From Deltaproteobacteria bacterium (GTDB taxonomy: Bacteria; Desulfobacterota; Desulfobaccia; Desulfobaccales; 0-14-0-80-60-11): DNA of 64,000 bases. Position 1 is the stretch's first letter, and the number at the start of each line of letters is the position of its first letter. The translations under genes and the position numbers were made by a program. The stretch spans positions 1-64,000 of the forward strand of contig JAKAKP010000147.1 of NCBI GenBank assembly GCA_021813445.1, in the 5' to 3' direction. Positions 34,477 through 43,244 of this stretch are shown piece after piece. The notes below the pieces were generated by a model that made no database searches, was not told where the DNA came from, and saw nothing but the letters and a program-made list of their open reading frames with translations.

Positions 34477-37400
34477 ATGGGATCCTCAGACCCCGGACTA
34501 CTTACAAATATTATCCGCTTTGCCCTGCGGCGGCGCGGCGCCGTCATGGCCATGGCCATCGTCGTCATGGCCTATGGTTTCTATCGTCTCAGCCGCACTA
34601 AATACGATGTGTTTCCCGAGTTTGCCTTACCCCAGGTGTCAATCCGCACCGAAGCCCCGGGCTTGTCCCCTGAACAGGTGGAGGCCCTGATTACCCGGCC
34701 CATCGAAAGTGCGGTCATCGGCGCCAGCGGCATTTCCGCCGTGCTTTCGAGTTCTATCCAGGGGTTGTCGGCCATCAAGGTCAATTTTTCTCCAGACACC
34801 AATGTTTATCTGGCCCGGCAACTGGTGGCGGAGCGGCTGGTGTCGCTGCCTGGTCAACTACCCCTGGAGGCCAAGCTACCGGTGCTGACGCCGCTCACTT
34901 CCTCCACCGGCAATGTGCTGGAGCTGGGGTTGACGTCCTCCAGCCGTTCTTTGATGGAGGTGCGCACCATCGCCCGCTGGCTGGTGAAGCCTCGCCTATT
35001 GGCAGTGCCCGGCGTCGCCGGGGTGATCAGCTTCGGGGAAGGGATCAAGCAATTCCAGATTCAGGTCAGGCCGGAACGCCTGATAAAGTATAGCCTGGGC
35101 TTGAATGAAGTGCTGGCTGCGGCGCGCCGGGCCACCGGGGTCCGGGGGGCCGGCTTCATCGAAAATCCCAATCAGCGCCTGGTCCTGCAAACCGAAGGCC
35201 AGGCTTTGACGCCGGCCCAACTGGCGGGCGTCGTCCTGCTGCACCGGCGGGGGGCCAGCGTGCGGCTGGGGGACGTGGCGACCGTGACCGCAGCCCAGGA
35301 GCCTCCCATCGGGGCCGGCCTGATTAATGGACAGCCCGGAATCGTGATGCTGATGGATGCCCAATACGGGGCCAACACTTTGGAAGTGACGCGGCGGCTG
35401 GACCGGGCGCTCCAGGAACTGCGTCCGGACCTCGAAAGGGAAGGCATTGTCCTGCACGCAAGTCTTTTCCGCCCGGCGACCTTTATCCACACTGCCGTTC
35501 ACAATGTCGTGTCGGCCCTGGCCATCGGGGCCGCCTTGGTCGTAATCGTGCTGTTTCTGTTCCTGTTCAATTTCCGGACTGCCGCCATTTCCTGCACCGC
35601 CATTCCGCTCTCGCTGCTGGCCGGGACAATCGTCATGGAGCGTCTTGGCTTCAGCCTCAACACCATGACCCTGGGCGGCTTGGCCATCGCCATCGGGGAA
35701 ATCGTCGATGATGCGGTAATCGATGTGGAAAATATCTACCGGCGGCTGCGGGAAAACCGGGGACAGGAGCATCCCCTTCCGGTGCTGGAGGTTATCCTGT
35801 CTGCCTCCCTGGAGGTGCGGAGCGCGGTAGTTTTTGCCACCCTGGCTGTGATCCTGGTTTTTTTCCCTATCCTAACTCTGTCAGGGGTAGCGGGCCGGCT
35901 CTTCTCACCCCTGGGAGTGGCTTATATCCTGGCGGTGCTGGCCTCACTTTTGGTCGCGCTTACCGTCACCCCGGGCTTATGCCTGCTGTTATTAGGCCGG
36001 GGTGAGTTGCCGCCGAAAGAGCCGCCGGTGATAAGCCGTCTGAAGGCCGGATATGTCCGCCTGCTGGGCCGGGTTGAGCGCCACCCACGTCTAGTGACCC
36101 TGGGCGTTCTCGTGCTGATGGGGAGCGCCCTAATCGCCCTGCCTTTTTTGCGAAGCAGCTTTTTGCCCGAGTTCCGGGAAGGCAACATGATTGTCCATAT
36201 GGTTATGGCCCCCGGCACGTCGCTGGCGGAATCCTTGCGTTTAGGGGACCGGGTGACCCGGGAACTGCAAAAACTTCCCTATGTGATGAGCATCGCTCAG
36301 AAAGCCGGCAGGGCCGAAGCCGGGGGCGAACCTCGCGGACCTAATGCCAGTGAAATGGACGTGAGCCTCAATCCTGACCATCAACCGGCGTCGGCCGAGT
36401 CGGAAATCCGCCGCAAAATGGAACAAATCCCCGGTGCCACTTTCAGCGTCAACACCTTCCTGACCGAGCGCCTGGAGGAAACGATCTCGGGTTACCGGGC
36501 CGCGGTGGTTATCAATGTTTTCGGCAATAACCTGGACGTCCTGGACCAGAAAGGACAGGAGATTGCAGCGGCGCTGCAAAAGATTCCCGGAGCGGCCGAT
36601 GTCCAAGTGCGTTCCATGACCGGCGCCCCCCAAGTTGCCATTCACCTCAAGAAAGCCGCATTGCCGCGCTGGGGGCTGGACCCGGTGAGCGTGCTGGACG
36701 CCGTCCACACCGCCTATCAGGGGAGTCTGGTGGGCCAGATTTACCAGGGAGAGCGCGTCTTCGACACCACGGTGGTTCTACCGCCCCAGGAGCGGCGGAC
36801 GGTGGTGGCCATCGGCAAATTGCCGGTCCGCAGTCTTAGCGGGACATTTCTGCCTTTGAAGGAACTGGCCGACATCAGGGTGACTTCGGGCCGCTTCGTC
36901 GTTCTGCACCAGGGCGCCCGGCGCGTTCAGACCGTCACCTGTAATGTCACCAGTGGCAACAGCAACGCTTTTATGGCAGAGGCCAAGAGGCGCATCCTTT
37001 CTCAGATTAATCTTCCTCCTGGCACCTATGTGGAATTCAGCGGCACTGCCGAGGCCCAGACCAGGGCCGAGCGGGATTTGCTTTTCCATTCCCTGTTGGC
37101 CGCTGTGGGCATAGTCCTGCTGGTCTCTGCCGTCGTCGGGCATTGGCGCAACGTCTCCCTGCTCTTGATTAACCTGCCCTTCGCCTTGGCGGGCGGGGTG
37201 CTGGCCGTACTGCTTACCGGCCGGACGATGTCTCTGGGCTCCCTGGTGGGCTTCGTCACCGTCTTTGGCATCACCCTGCGCAATGCCATCATGATGCTGT
37301 CACATTATCAGCATCTGGTGACTGTGGAAGGGCTGAACTGGGGCCCGGAAGCAGCGGTCAGAGGGGCTTCGGAGCGGCTGGCGCCAATACTGATGACCGC

Positions 37401-37596
37401 CCTGGTCACGGCCCTGGGATTACTGCCCCTGGCCATAGGCAGCCGGATGCCAGGCCAGGAGATTGTCGGGCCCATGGCCATAGTAATTTTAGGCGGGCTG
37501 GTTACCTCGACCGCCCTAAATCTCCTGGTATTGCCTACTCTGGCCTGCAGGTACGGCAGGTTTGAAGAAGCAGCGGGTGGTCAAGAAGTTCTTTAA
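34477..37596 (+). CDS. CusA/CzcA-family heavy-metal RND permease
   Basis: 1039 residues. Relay motif LAIAIGEIVDDAVIDVENIY: the EIVDD pattern belongs to a group of HME-like pumps distinct from both the CusA type (VDAA) and the drug-type pump at 1122-4160. First periplasmic loop KYDVFPEFALPQVSIRTEAP. The Cu-binding Met triad of CusA is not evident, so the substrate is probably another metal or unknown. Third gene of the set. Confidence 0.87.
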   Translation: MGSSDPGLLTNIIRFALRRRGAVMAMAIVVMAYGFYRLSRTKYDVFPEFALPQVSIRTEAPGLSPEQVEALITRPIESAVIGASGISAVLSSSIQGLSAIKVNFSPDTNVYLARQLVAERLVSLPGQLPLEAKLPVLTPLTSSTGNVLELGLTSSSRSLMEVRTIARWLVKPRLLAVPGVAGVISFGEGIKQFQIQVRPERLIKYSLGLNEVLAAARRATGVRGAGFIENPNQRLVLQTEGQALTPAQLAGVVLLHRRGASVRLGDVATVTAAQEPPIGAGLINGQPGIVMLMDAQYGANTLEVTRRLDRALQELRPDLEREGIVLHASLFRPATFIHTAVHNVVSALAIGAALVVIVLFLFLFNFRTAAISCTAIPLSLLAGTIVMERLGFSLNTMTLGGLAIAIGEIVDDAVIDVENIYRRLRENRGQEHPLPVLEVILSASLEVRSAVVFATLAVILVFFPILTLSGVAGRLFSPLGVAYILAVLASLLVALTVTPGLCLLLLGRGELPPKEPPVISRLKAGYVRLLGRVERHPRLVTLGVLVLMGSALIALPFLRSSFLPEFREGNMIVHMVMAPGTSLAESLRLGDRVTRELQKLPYVMSIAQKAGRAEAGGEPRGPNASEMDVSLNPDHQPASAESEIRRKMEQIPGATFSVNTFLTERLEETISGYRAAVVINVFGNNLDVLDQKGQEIAAALQKIPGAADVQVRSMTGAPQVAIHLKKAALPRWGLDPVSVLDAVHTAYQGSLVGQIYQGERVFDTTVVLPPQERRTVVAIGKLPVRSLSGTFLPLKELADIRVTSGRFVVLHQGARRVQTVTCNVTSGNSNAFMAEAKRRILSQINLPPGTYVEFSGTAEAQTRAERDLLFHSLLAAVGIVLLVSAVVGHWRNVSLLLINLPFALAGGVLAVLLTGRTMSLGSLVGFVTVFGITLRNAIMMLSHYQHLVTVEGLNWGPEAAVRGASERLAPILMTALVTALGLLPLAIGSRMPGQEIVGPMAIVILGGLVTSTALNLLVLPTLACRYGRFEEAAGGQEVL

Positions 37597-37637
37597 GAAT
37601 GTTAAGAATTGTGTTGTCCCATGAACGAGGTGCCCCG

Positions 37638-37877
37638 ATGGAAACAGGTATAGACCAGGATTTGTTGAATAAGGTCAAAGCAGTAGCCCAAGGGCCGGAA
37701 GCGGACCTGCTGAGAGAATTTGTGGACCTGCTCTATTACCGGCACGAGGAACCGGATACCGAGCCCCTCAGCTCACAGGAGCAAGCAGCCTTGGAGGAAG
37801 GCCGGGAGGCATTGCGCCGCGGCGACAAGTCATATTTTACCCCTTGGGAGGAAGTGAAAAAGGAACTGGGCTTATGA
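37638..37877 (+). CDS. Antitoxin of a type II toxin-antitoxin pair
   Basis: 79 residues from ATG 37638 (GAGGTG upstream). A small acidic helical protein, LLREFVDLLYYRHEEPDTEP ... ALEEGREALRRGDKSYFTPW, the C-terminal half resembling antitoxins that precede RelE/ParE toxins. Its TGA overlaps the ATG of the toxin gene, the classical arrangement. Confidence 0.65.
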   Translation: METGIDQDLLNKVKAVAQGPEADLLREFVDLLYYRHEEPDTEPLSSQEQAALEEGREALRRGDKSYFTPWEEVKKELGL

Positions 37878-38053
37878 GCTATGGCGTGGAGCTTAGTCAT
37901 CAAGCCAAAAAGACTTTAAAACTCCTTGATAAGGTTATCATCAGGCGCATAGAAAAGCGGCTTGAAGAATTGTGCCTGGACCCTCATGACCCTCCGGGCC
38001 ACTTCCCGACTCCCCAAGCAAAACCTTACCAGCAATGGAGGAAGCGGCGATGA
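37874..38053 (+). pseudogene. RelE/ParE-type toxin, 3'-truncated
   Basis: The first about 40 residues read like RelE (VELSHQAKKTLKLLDKVIIR, RIEKRLEELCLDPHDPP), then the sequence leaves the family (HFPTPQAKPYQQWRKRR) and stops at 59 residues. RelE toxins need about 85-90 residues; the catalytic C-terminal strands are missing, so the product is probably harmless. Confidence 0.65.
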
Positions 38054-38428
38054 GTTTAAGACGACAAGCGATGATAGTCCTTGGTCTGGCGGTTTGGCTC
38101 CTGGGTGTGAGTTATGCGTTGGCGGCCGATATTTATGGAGACTATGAGTGCCGGGACAAAGCGGTTCTCCGTGGATTGACCATCTCCAAGTGGCAGCAAC
38201 CGGGAGCGGTTTTGTTTAAAATTAGTGCAAATATATGGGCGGACGGCCGCTCCGGGGGCATGTCAGGCGTGGCCGACCTGAAGGGAAACACCGCTTCCTT
38301 ATGTAGATAGTGATAAAAAGTGCCCCCTGACTATCACGTTTCAGGGGAATAAAGCCGTGGTCAAAGCTCCCAAATGCCATGATAGCCTGGGGCCTCTACC
38401 ATTTGAGGGCGTCTATAAAAAGAAGTGA
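38050..38428 (+). pseudogene. Secreted Cys-containing protein broken by a frameshift
   Basis: ATG 38050 starts a signal peptide (MIVLGLAVWLLGVSYALA) and a mature chain DIYGDYECRDKAVLRGLTIS ... GNTASLCR, which meets TAG at 38308. One frame over, from 38312, the text continues naturally: DKKCPLTITFQGNKAVVKAP, KCHDSLGPLPFEGVYKKK, stop at 38428. Joined, it is a small secreted beta-rich protein of about 126 residues with four cysteines. One inserted or lost base around 38300-38311 explains the break. Family not recognised. Confidence 0.6.
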
Positions 38429-38610
38429 CTCGGCCGCATCCGCGATAAGGCATTTTTTTCTTATTTTTCTGGAGCTCCTGGTTTTGGCGATCCGGGGGCG
38501 ACGGCTGGTGCGGAAAGTCAGAGAGAGGGGAATCAGATGCAACCTCACCGAAAGTCGAGCACCCGTTTGTTCGTCTACCTTTTTCTGGTCTTATATAATC
38601 TCGGATTTTC

Positions 38611-38865
38611 TCAGATCCGATAAACTTTATTTTTTGGTTTAACTTGCCTGGTTTTAAGATTTACTATGAATTTATCATCCCTCTCATTCCAGATAAGCAA
38701 ATGATTATCTTGGAGTTCCATCTTTTTGATAAAAATATCTTGCACGTCTCTTTCCATCCGTGGTTTATACTTAATGGTATATATTTGCTCTCCTTTATCC
38801 TTTATCTTCTTCTCAAAAAACCCTTTCCCAATATTCCCCCCGGGCTGCAGGGCTTTTAGCTTTTG
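38611..38865 (-). pseudogene. 3' fragment of an AT-rich gene
   Basis: An 84-codon minus-strand frame without a start reads KGEQIYTIKYKPRMERDVQD, IFIKKMELQDNHLLIWNERD, DKFIVNLKTRQVKPKNKVYR. It is Lys- and Ile-rich and much more AT-rich than the window, which suggests foreign origin. It opens at the border of the IS200-like remnant. Function unknown. Confidence 0.45.
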
Positions 38866-38868
38866 CTA

Positions 38869-38995
38869 ACAGGTGTCTTAGAAGAGCTATCATTTTCTCG
38901 GTAACTCGACCTATCGAAGCACAAAAGTAACCGCGCGCCCAAAGATGTTTTCACCAGTATCTCTTCCGAAGATGCGGAAACTCCTGTTGGAGGAG
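38869..38995 (-). mobile_element. IS200/IS605-type TnpA transposase remnant
   Basis: Minus-strand frame LQQEFPHLRKRYW, stop, KHLWARGYFCASIGRVTEKM, the C-terminal signature of the Y1 (HUH) transposase TnpA, where RYWG-KHLWARGYF is highly conserved. The UGA replaces a Gly codon (GGA-type), a plain nonsense change. Only about 42 codons remain. Confidence 0.65.
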
Positions 38996-39020
38996 CCGGG
39001 AACTGCCCCCTACGGGAAAA

Positions 39021-39081
39021 ATATATGGGATTGGGGGAGGGGGTAAGGGTCTGTGACCCTTAGCCTCCTCCCCCAGAATCC
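39021..39081. repeat. Dispersed hairpin repeat R1, copy 1
   Basis: ATATATGGGATTGGGGGAGG followed by an imperfect hairpin (GTAAGGGTCTGTGACCCTTA) and a C-rich arm ending in AGAATCC. The same element lies inverted at 44748-44822. Confidence 0.6.
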
Positions 39082-39138
39082 ATTTCCAAATCTCTCAGTC
39101 CAAGCCGACCAAGGGCGGACACATGGGTCCGCTACGGG

Positions 39139-39777
39139 TTATTTGCTCTGGCGCATTTTGTAGGCCAGGCCCATGAGGCGGTAGACGGAGGCGCCGGCCA
39201 GGGCGGCGATGTCTTCGGTGGAGAGGTGCTGGGGGATGGTGGCGTCGAAGAGGATGTTGGCCTCCGGGGAGAATTCCTCGTCGCCCCGCCAGAGGACGTG
39301 GGTCACGGGCACCAGGGGGAAGGCCGGGAAGGTGGCGGAGGCGTCGCCCTGGCTGCCGATGACGCCGCCCGCGGCCCCGGCCACCTTCAGGTAAAGGTCC
39401 AGGTCGTGGCCGAAGGTCTCCAGCAGGGGTTTCTTGGCCCGGGAGACGAACGCGGACCAGTAAAACCCGCCCTCCGGCACGTCCCGGAAGTCGATTTCCC
39501 GGCCGCTTAAGGGTTCGCCGGTGGTCCGGAGCAGGTAGTGGAGGATGAGAATCTGCTCGGTGAGGGGCAGCTCGGGCTGGCCCTCCGGGGGCAGGACTTT
39601 CACCTCCGGCCAGACGACCTGGCGGGGCTGGCCGAAGTATGGCACTACCAGCCACTCCCGGGTGTCCTGACAAAAATATTCGCAGCGGCTCAGGCCGGAG
39701 ATACGCTTGGGGTTTTTCTGCTGCAATTCGGCTACGGCCAGGGCTATAGCCGCCTTGTAATCGTCAATGCGGGGCAT
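39139..39777 (-). CDS. DUF3786 domain protein
   Basis: 212 residues from ATG 39777, with AAAGGAG just upstream; the longer open frame reads through a repeat. Contents: DDYKAAIALAVAELQQKNPK, the Cys-containing LSRCEYFCQDTREWLVVPYF, TEQILILHYLLRTTGEPLSG and a DHDL-type core DLDLYLKVAGAAGGVIGSQG. DUF3786 is found in anaerobes and often near corrinoid or metal enzymes; the reaction is unknown. A single gene facing away from the aro operon. Confidence 0.8.
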   Translation of the reverse strand: MPRIDDYKAAIALAVAELQQKNPKRISGLSRCEYFCQDTREWLVVPYFGQPRQVVWPEVKVLPPEGQPELPLTEQILILHYLLRTTGEPLSGREIDFRDVPEGGFYWSAFVSRAKKPLLETFGHDLDLYLKVAGAAGGVIGSQGDASATFPAFPLVPVTHVLWRGDEEFSPEANILFDATIPQHLSTEDIAALAGASVYRLMGLAYKMRQSK

Positions 39778-39955
39778 GGGGGCTCCTTTTTTGAGGGGAC
39801 AGGGACAGGGATCAGGGGGCAGGAAAAAGTGCTGAAGTAACCGCTTTTCCTGGCCCCTGGCCCCTGGCCCCTGATAGAGTAGCATAGGATAAGGGGTATA
39901 ACCCGCCGTTAGAGCTCTATTCCAAAACAATTTGAAAATATAGCATATTTTTTCC

Positions 39956-39984
39956 TTGACATGGAGGGGCGGATATTTTAAGTG
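39956..39984 (+). promoter_or_regulatory. Probable sigma-70 promoter of the aro operon
   Basis: TTGACA at 39956-39961, with an AT-rich segment TATTTTAAGTG at 39974-39984 where a -10 box would fall. The -10 match is weak at ideal spacing. It lies about 30-50 bases upstream of the leader peptide ATG. Confidence 0.45.
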
Positions 39985-40011
39985 TGAAGACTAAGGAGTC
40001 GAGGATCGCAA

Positions 40012-40101
40012 ATGTTGCAGCTTAGCTGGCGCCGGTATTTTTATTTTAGCTACTATTATTTTACCGGGCCGGAGTGCGCCTCGACTTTTAAAAGACCCTA
40101 A
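40012..40101 (+). CDS. Leader peptide for Tyr/Phe attenuation
   Basis: A 29-codon frame with GAGG seven bases before its ATG. Residues 9-17 read YFYFSYYYF: five Tyr and three Phe codons in a row of nine. This is the hallmark of a transcription-attenuation leader, read slowly when charged tRNA-Tyr or tRNA-Phe is scarce. It ends at TAA 40099-40101, between the two antiterminator arms, and precedes seven aromatic-pathway and associated genes. Confidence 0.85.
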   Translation: MLQLSWRRYFYFSYYYFTGPECASTFKRP

Positions 40102-40125
40102 ACAACCCAGAAAATCTTTTAAAAG
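40085..40125 (+). promoter_or_regulatory. Antiterminator arms of the aro attenuator
   Basis: CTTTTAAAAG occurs at 40085-40094 and again at 40116-40125. Because it is self-complementary, the first copy can pair with the second over ten bases. The second copy overlaps the 5' arm of the terminator, so the two structures exclude each other. A ribosome that reaches the leader stop would cover the first copy; one stalled at the Tyr/Phe codons (40036-40062) would leave it free. CGCCTCG (40077-40083) can also pair with CGAGGCG (40138-40144) in the terminator loop. Confidence 0.7.
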
Positions 40126-40161
40126 CCGTGGCGCAGGCGAGGCGACCACGGCTTTTTTTTT
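40121..40161 (+). terminator. Rho-independent terminator of the aro attenuator
   Basis: AAAAGCCGTGG (40121-40131) pairs with CCACGGCTTTT (40146-40156) around a 14-base loop and is followed by a run of T to 40161. It lies between the leader peptide and the first structural gene, so it acts as the regulated stop. Confidence 0.85.
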
Positions 40162-40218
40162 CGGCGGTGGCCGTCTCTTGGACCCGGATCGGGTCCGGCC
40201 GCGGACAAGGAGGGAGCA

Positions 40219-41016
40219 GTGATCGGCAAAAGCATTCGCCTGGAGCGCATTTTGAACCGGGAAACCGGCCGCACCGTGATCGTGCCCATGGATCACGGGG
40301 TGACGGTGGGTCCCATCGAGGGCCTCATTGACATGAAGACCACCGTCAACCAGGTGGCCAGCGGCGGGGCCAACGCCATTATCATTCACAAGGGCCTGGT
40401 GGAGGGCGGCCACCGCCGCCGGGGCAAGGACGTGGGGCTGATCGTCCACCTGTCCGGGTCCACGGCCCTGTCGCCCTTTCCCAACGCCAAAACCCTGGTG
40501 TGCACGGTGGAAGAAGCCATCAAGATCGGCGCGGACGGGGTGTCCATCCACGTCAACATCGGCAACGGCACGGAACGGGAGATGCTGGCCGACCTGGGCT
40601 GGGTGGCCCGGGAGTGCCGGGAATGGGGCATGCCCCTGGTGGCCATGATGTATCCCCGGGGGGAGAAGATCAAGGACGAATACGACGCGGGCGTGATCAT
40701 GCACGTGGCCCGCTTGGGTGCAGAACTGGGCGCGGACATTGTCAAGGTCTCCTATACCGGCTCGGTGGAGTCTTTCCGCCGGGTGGTGCGGGGCTGCCCG
40801 GTGCCGGTGGTCATCGCCGGAGGGCCGAAGATGGACTCCGACCGGGATATCCTGGAGATGGTGAAAGGGGCTATCGAGGCCGGTGGTGCCGGCGTGTCCA
40901 TCGGCCGCAACGTCTTCCAGCACCGGGACCCGAGCCGCATGGTGGGGGCCATCAGCCTCCTGGTGCATGAGAACAGCAGCGTGGATGAGGCGCTGTCGTT
41001 TTTGCAGGCGGTGTAA
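40219..41016 (+). CDS. 2-amino-3,7-dideoxy-D-threo-hept-6-ulosonate synthase (AroA')
   Basis: 265 residues from GTG 40219 (AAGGAGGGA upstream). A class I aldolase-fold enzyme of the DhnA/ADTH family: [38 protein letters not shown], the Schiff-base lysine in [19 protein letters not shown] and the phosphate loop [12 protein letters not shown]. It condenses a deoxy-ketofructose phosphate with aspartate semialdehyde, the archaeal-type entry to dehydroquinate that bypasses DAHP synthase. First structural gene of the aro operon. Confidence 0.88.
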   Translation: MIGKSIRLERILNRETGRTVIVPMDHGVTVGPIEGLIDMKTTVNQVASGGANAIIIHKGLVEGGHRRRGKDVGLIVHLSGSTALSPFPNAKTLVCTVEEAIKIGADGVSIHVNIGNGTEREMLADLGWVARECREWGMPLVAMMYPRGEKIKDEYDAGVIMHVARLGAELGADIVKVSYTGSVESFRRVVRGCPVPVVIAGGPKMDSDRDILEMVKGAIEAGGAGVSIGRNVFQHRDPSRMVGAISLLVHENSSVDEALSFLQAV

Positions 41017-41020
41017 TAAG

Positions 41021-42013
41021 ATGAAACAGCTATGGGTCAAAGTGGACCCCTGGGATAAGGAACTGGTCACCGCGGCGCTGGAGTCCGGCGCGGACGCGGT
41101 CTGGGTTCCCGAGGGCCGGGTGCAGGAGGTCAAGGCCCTGGGGTTGATCAAGGTGGTGGCCCCGGATGGGGACCTGGTCCCGGGGAAGGATGTCCAGGAG
41201 GTGGCCATCACCGGCATGGGCCAGGAAGAGGAGATCATCCGCCTCAGCCGCCAGGGTCCGGTGGTGGTCAGCACCCCGGACTGGACCGTCATTCCCCTGG
41301 AGAACCTGATCGCCCAGGGCGGCAACCTCTGGGTGGAAACCGGGGACCCGGACGCGGCCCGCACTTTTTTGGGGGTGCTGGAGAAAGGCGTGGACGGGTT
41401 GTTGGTCACCAGCCGGGACCCGGGGGTGATCAAAAAGGTCGCCCGCCTGGTCAAAGAGTCCTCGCCCCCGGTGGAGCTGGTCACGGCCAAAATCACCAAG
41501 GTGCGCGCCCTGGGGATGGGGGACCGGGTCTGCGTGGATACCTGCGCCAACATGGGGCTGGGGGAAGGCATGCTGGTGGGCAACTCCTCCGGGGGGCTCT
41601 TCCTGGTGCACGCCGAATCCCTGGAGAATCCCTACGTGTCGCCCCGGCCCTTTAGGGTCAACGCCGGACCGGTGCATGCCTATATCCGGGTGCCCGGGGG
41701 CAAGACCCGTTACCTGGGGGAACTGGCCGCGGGGGATGAGGTGCTCATTGTCAACCACCAGGGCCACACCTGGCCTGCAGTAGTGGGCCGGGTGAAGGTG
41801 GAGCGCCGGCCCCTGATGCTGGTGGCAGCAAGCGCTGCCGGCCAGGAGATCACCACCATCCTGCAAAACGCCGAGACCATCCGCCTGACGCGCCCCAACG
41901 GCGAGGCGGTATCCATCGTCACCCTGCAGCCTGGGGACGAAGTGTTGGTAGCCCTGGAAGCATCCGGCCGCCACTTCGGCCACAAGGTCCAGGAAACCAT
42001 CCTGGAGAAATGA
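41021..42013 (+). CDS. 3-dehydroquinate synthase II (AroB')
   Basis: 330 residues from ATG 41021, five bases after the previous stop. Matches the archaeal-type enzyme: LWVKVDPWDKELVTAALESG, DGLLVTSRDPGVIKKVARLV, VCVDTCANMGLGEGMLVGNS, and VNAGPVHAYIRVPGGKTRYL. It converts the ADTH product to 3-dehydroquinate by oxidative deamination and cyclisation. It forms a functional pair with AroA'. Confidence 0.9.
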   Translation: MKQLWVKVDPWDKELVTAALESGADAVWVPEGRVQEVKALGLIKVVAPDGDLVPGKDVQEVAITGMGQEEEIIRLSRQGPVVVSTPDWTVIPLENLIAQGGNLWVETGDPDAARTFLGVLEKGVDGLLVTSRDPGVIKKVARLVKESSPPVELVTAKITKVRALGMGDRVCVDTCANMGLGEGMLVGNSSGGLFLVHAESLENPYVSPRPFRVNAGPVHAYIRVPGGKTRYLGELAAGDEVLIVNHQGHTWPAVVGRVKVERRPLMLVAASAAGQEITTILQNAETIRLTRPNGEAVSIVTLQPGDEVLVALEASGRHFGHKVQETILEK

Positions 42014-42016
42014 GCC

Positions 42017-43102
42017 ATGACGGAAAAAGAGGAATTGCGCCAGCAGATCGACGCCTTGGACCGGGAACTGGTCACCCTGCTCAACCGCCGCCTGACCCTG
42101 GCCCAGGGCATCGGCCGCATCAAGAACCGTGAGGGCCAGCGCACCCTGGATTTCCAGCGGGAAGAAGGCGTCCTGGCGAACCTGATGCGCCTCAACCCCG
42201 GCCCTTTGAGCCAGCAGGCGTTAAAAAATATCTTCCGGGAAATTATCTCCGCGGCCCGGCAGATCCAAAGTCCTCTAAGCGTGGCCTTCCTGGGGCCGGA
42301 GGCCACCTTCTCCCACCTGGCAACCCTGAAAAAATTCGGCAGTTCTACCCGTTTCGGGCCGCTGCTGAGCATCCATGAGGTCTTTACGGAAGTGGAGAAA
42401 GGGAATTACGATTACGGAGTGGTGCCCATCGAGAACTCCACGGAAGGGGTGGTGAACGACACCCTGGACCACTTTGCAGAGACCGGTCTAAAAATCTGCG
42501 GGGAAATCTTTTTGGAGGTCTCCCACGATCTGGTGTCCAAGTCCGGACAGAGGCAGGATATCGAAGTGATCTACTCCCACCCCCAGGCCTACGGCCAGTG
42601 CCGCCGCTGGCTGGCGGGGCATCTCCCGGAAGTCCCCAACATCGAGGTGGCCTCTACCGGCATAGCCGCGCAAAAGGCCGCTAAAAACCCCAATGCCGCG
42701 GCCATTGCCAGCGCCGCGGCCGCTTCCTTGTATGACCTGCGGGTGGTGGAGCGCAGGATAGAAGACCATCCGGGGAACGTCACCCACTTTTTCGTCATCG
42801 GCCCGGAATCCCCCGGCCCCACCGGCAGGGACAAGACCTCCATCATCTTCGCGGTGGACAACATCCCGGGGGCGCTATACAAAACCCTGCAGCCCCTGGC
42901 CGAGCGGGGCCTCAATATGACCCGCATCGTCTCCCGGCCGGCCAAAAACGAGGCCTGGCGCTACCTCTTTTTTCTGGATCTCGACGGCCACCAGGAAGAC
43001 GCTCAGGTGCGGGAAGCCCTGGCCGAGATCGAAGCCCTGAGCGCCCATTTTCACCTCCTGGGCTCTTTCCCTCGGGCCGGAGGGGTGGAGAATCCCAGTT
43101 GA
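42017..43102 (+). CDS. pheA: Bifunctional chorismate mutase/prephenate dehydratase
   Basis: 361 residues in three domains: AroQ-type chorismate mutase (LRQQIDALDRELVTLLNRRL, 1-90), prephenate dehydratase (VAFLGPEATFSHLA, YGVVPIENSTEGVVNDTLD, GNVTHFFVIG) and a C-terminal ACT domain (NIPGALYKTLQPLAERGLNM). The Phe-binding motifs GALV and ESRP read GALY and VSRP, so feedback by Phe may be altered. It commits chorismate to phenylalanine, which fits the Phe codons of the leader. Four bases after AroB'. Confidence 0.92.
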   Translation: MTEKEELRQQIDALDRELVTLLNRRLTLAQGIGRIKNREGQRTLDFQREEGVLANLMRLNPGPLSQQALKNIFREIISAARQIQSPLSVAFLGPEATFSHLATLKKFGSSTRFGPLLSIHEVFTEVEKGNYDYGVVPIENSTEGVVNDTLDHFAETGLKICGEIFLEVSHDLVSKSGQRQDIEVIYSHPQAYGQCRRWLAGHLPEVPNIEVASTGIAAQKAAKNPNAAAIASAAAASLYDLRVVERRIEDHPGNVTHFFVIGPESPGPTGRDKTSIIFAVDNIPGALYKTLQPLAERGLNMTRIVSRPAKNEAWRYLFFLDLDGHQEDAQVREALAEIEALSAHFHLLGSFPRAGGVENPS

Positions 43103-43122
43103 AGACGTTTTTCTGCTTCCGG

Positions 43123-43244
43123 TTTTCTGTTTTCTGTTTTGATCCGATGTCTTGGCGTTTCAACTTTTCAACCCTGATCTTATGTCCGACAGGCCTGCTA
43201 TGATTCTTTCGAATGCAGAAAACAGAAAACAGAAAACAGAAAAC
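43123..43244. repeat. Inverted TTTTCTG/CAGAAAA heptamer repeats around the aroD start
   Basis: TTTTCTGTTTTCTGTTTT at 43123-43140 faces CAGAAAACAGAAAACAG at 43216-43244. The right arm is translated as part of the AroD N-terminus (ENRKQKTENK). The arms can pair over about 18 bases and would enclose the candidate aroD start codons. Confidence 0.65.

Noticed and set aside
38869-38995. UGA in the IS200 transposase remnant read as selenocysteine
   Set aside because: The UGA falls on a glycine position (RYWG-KHLW), not Cys, and only a fragment of the gene remains. It is ordinary decay.
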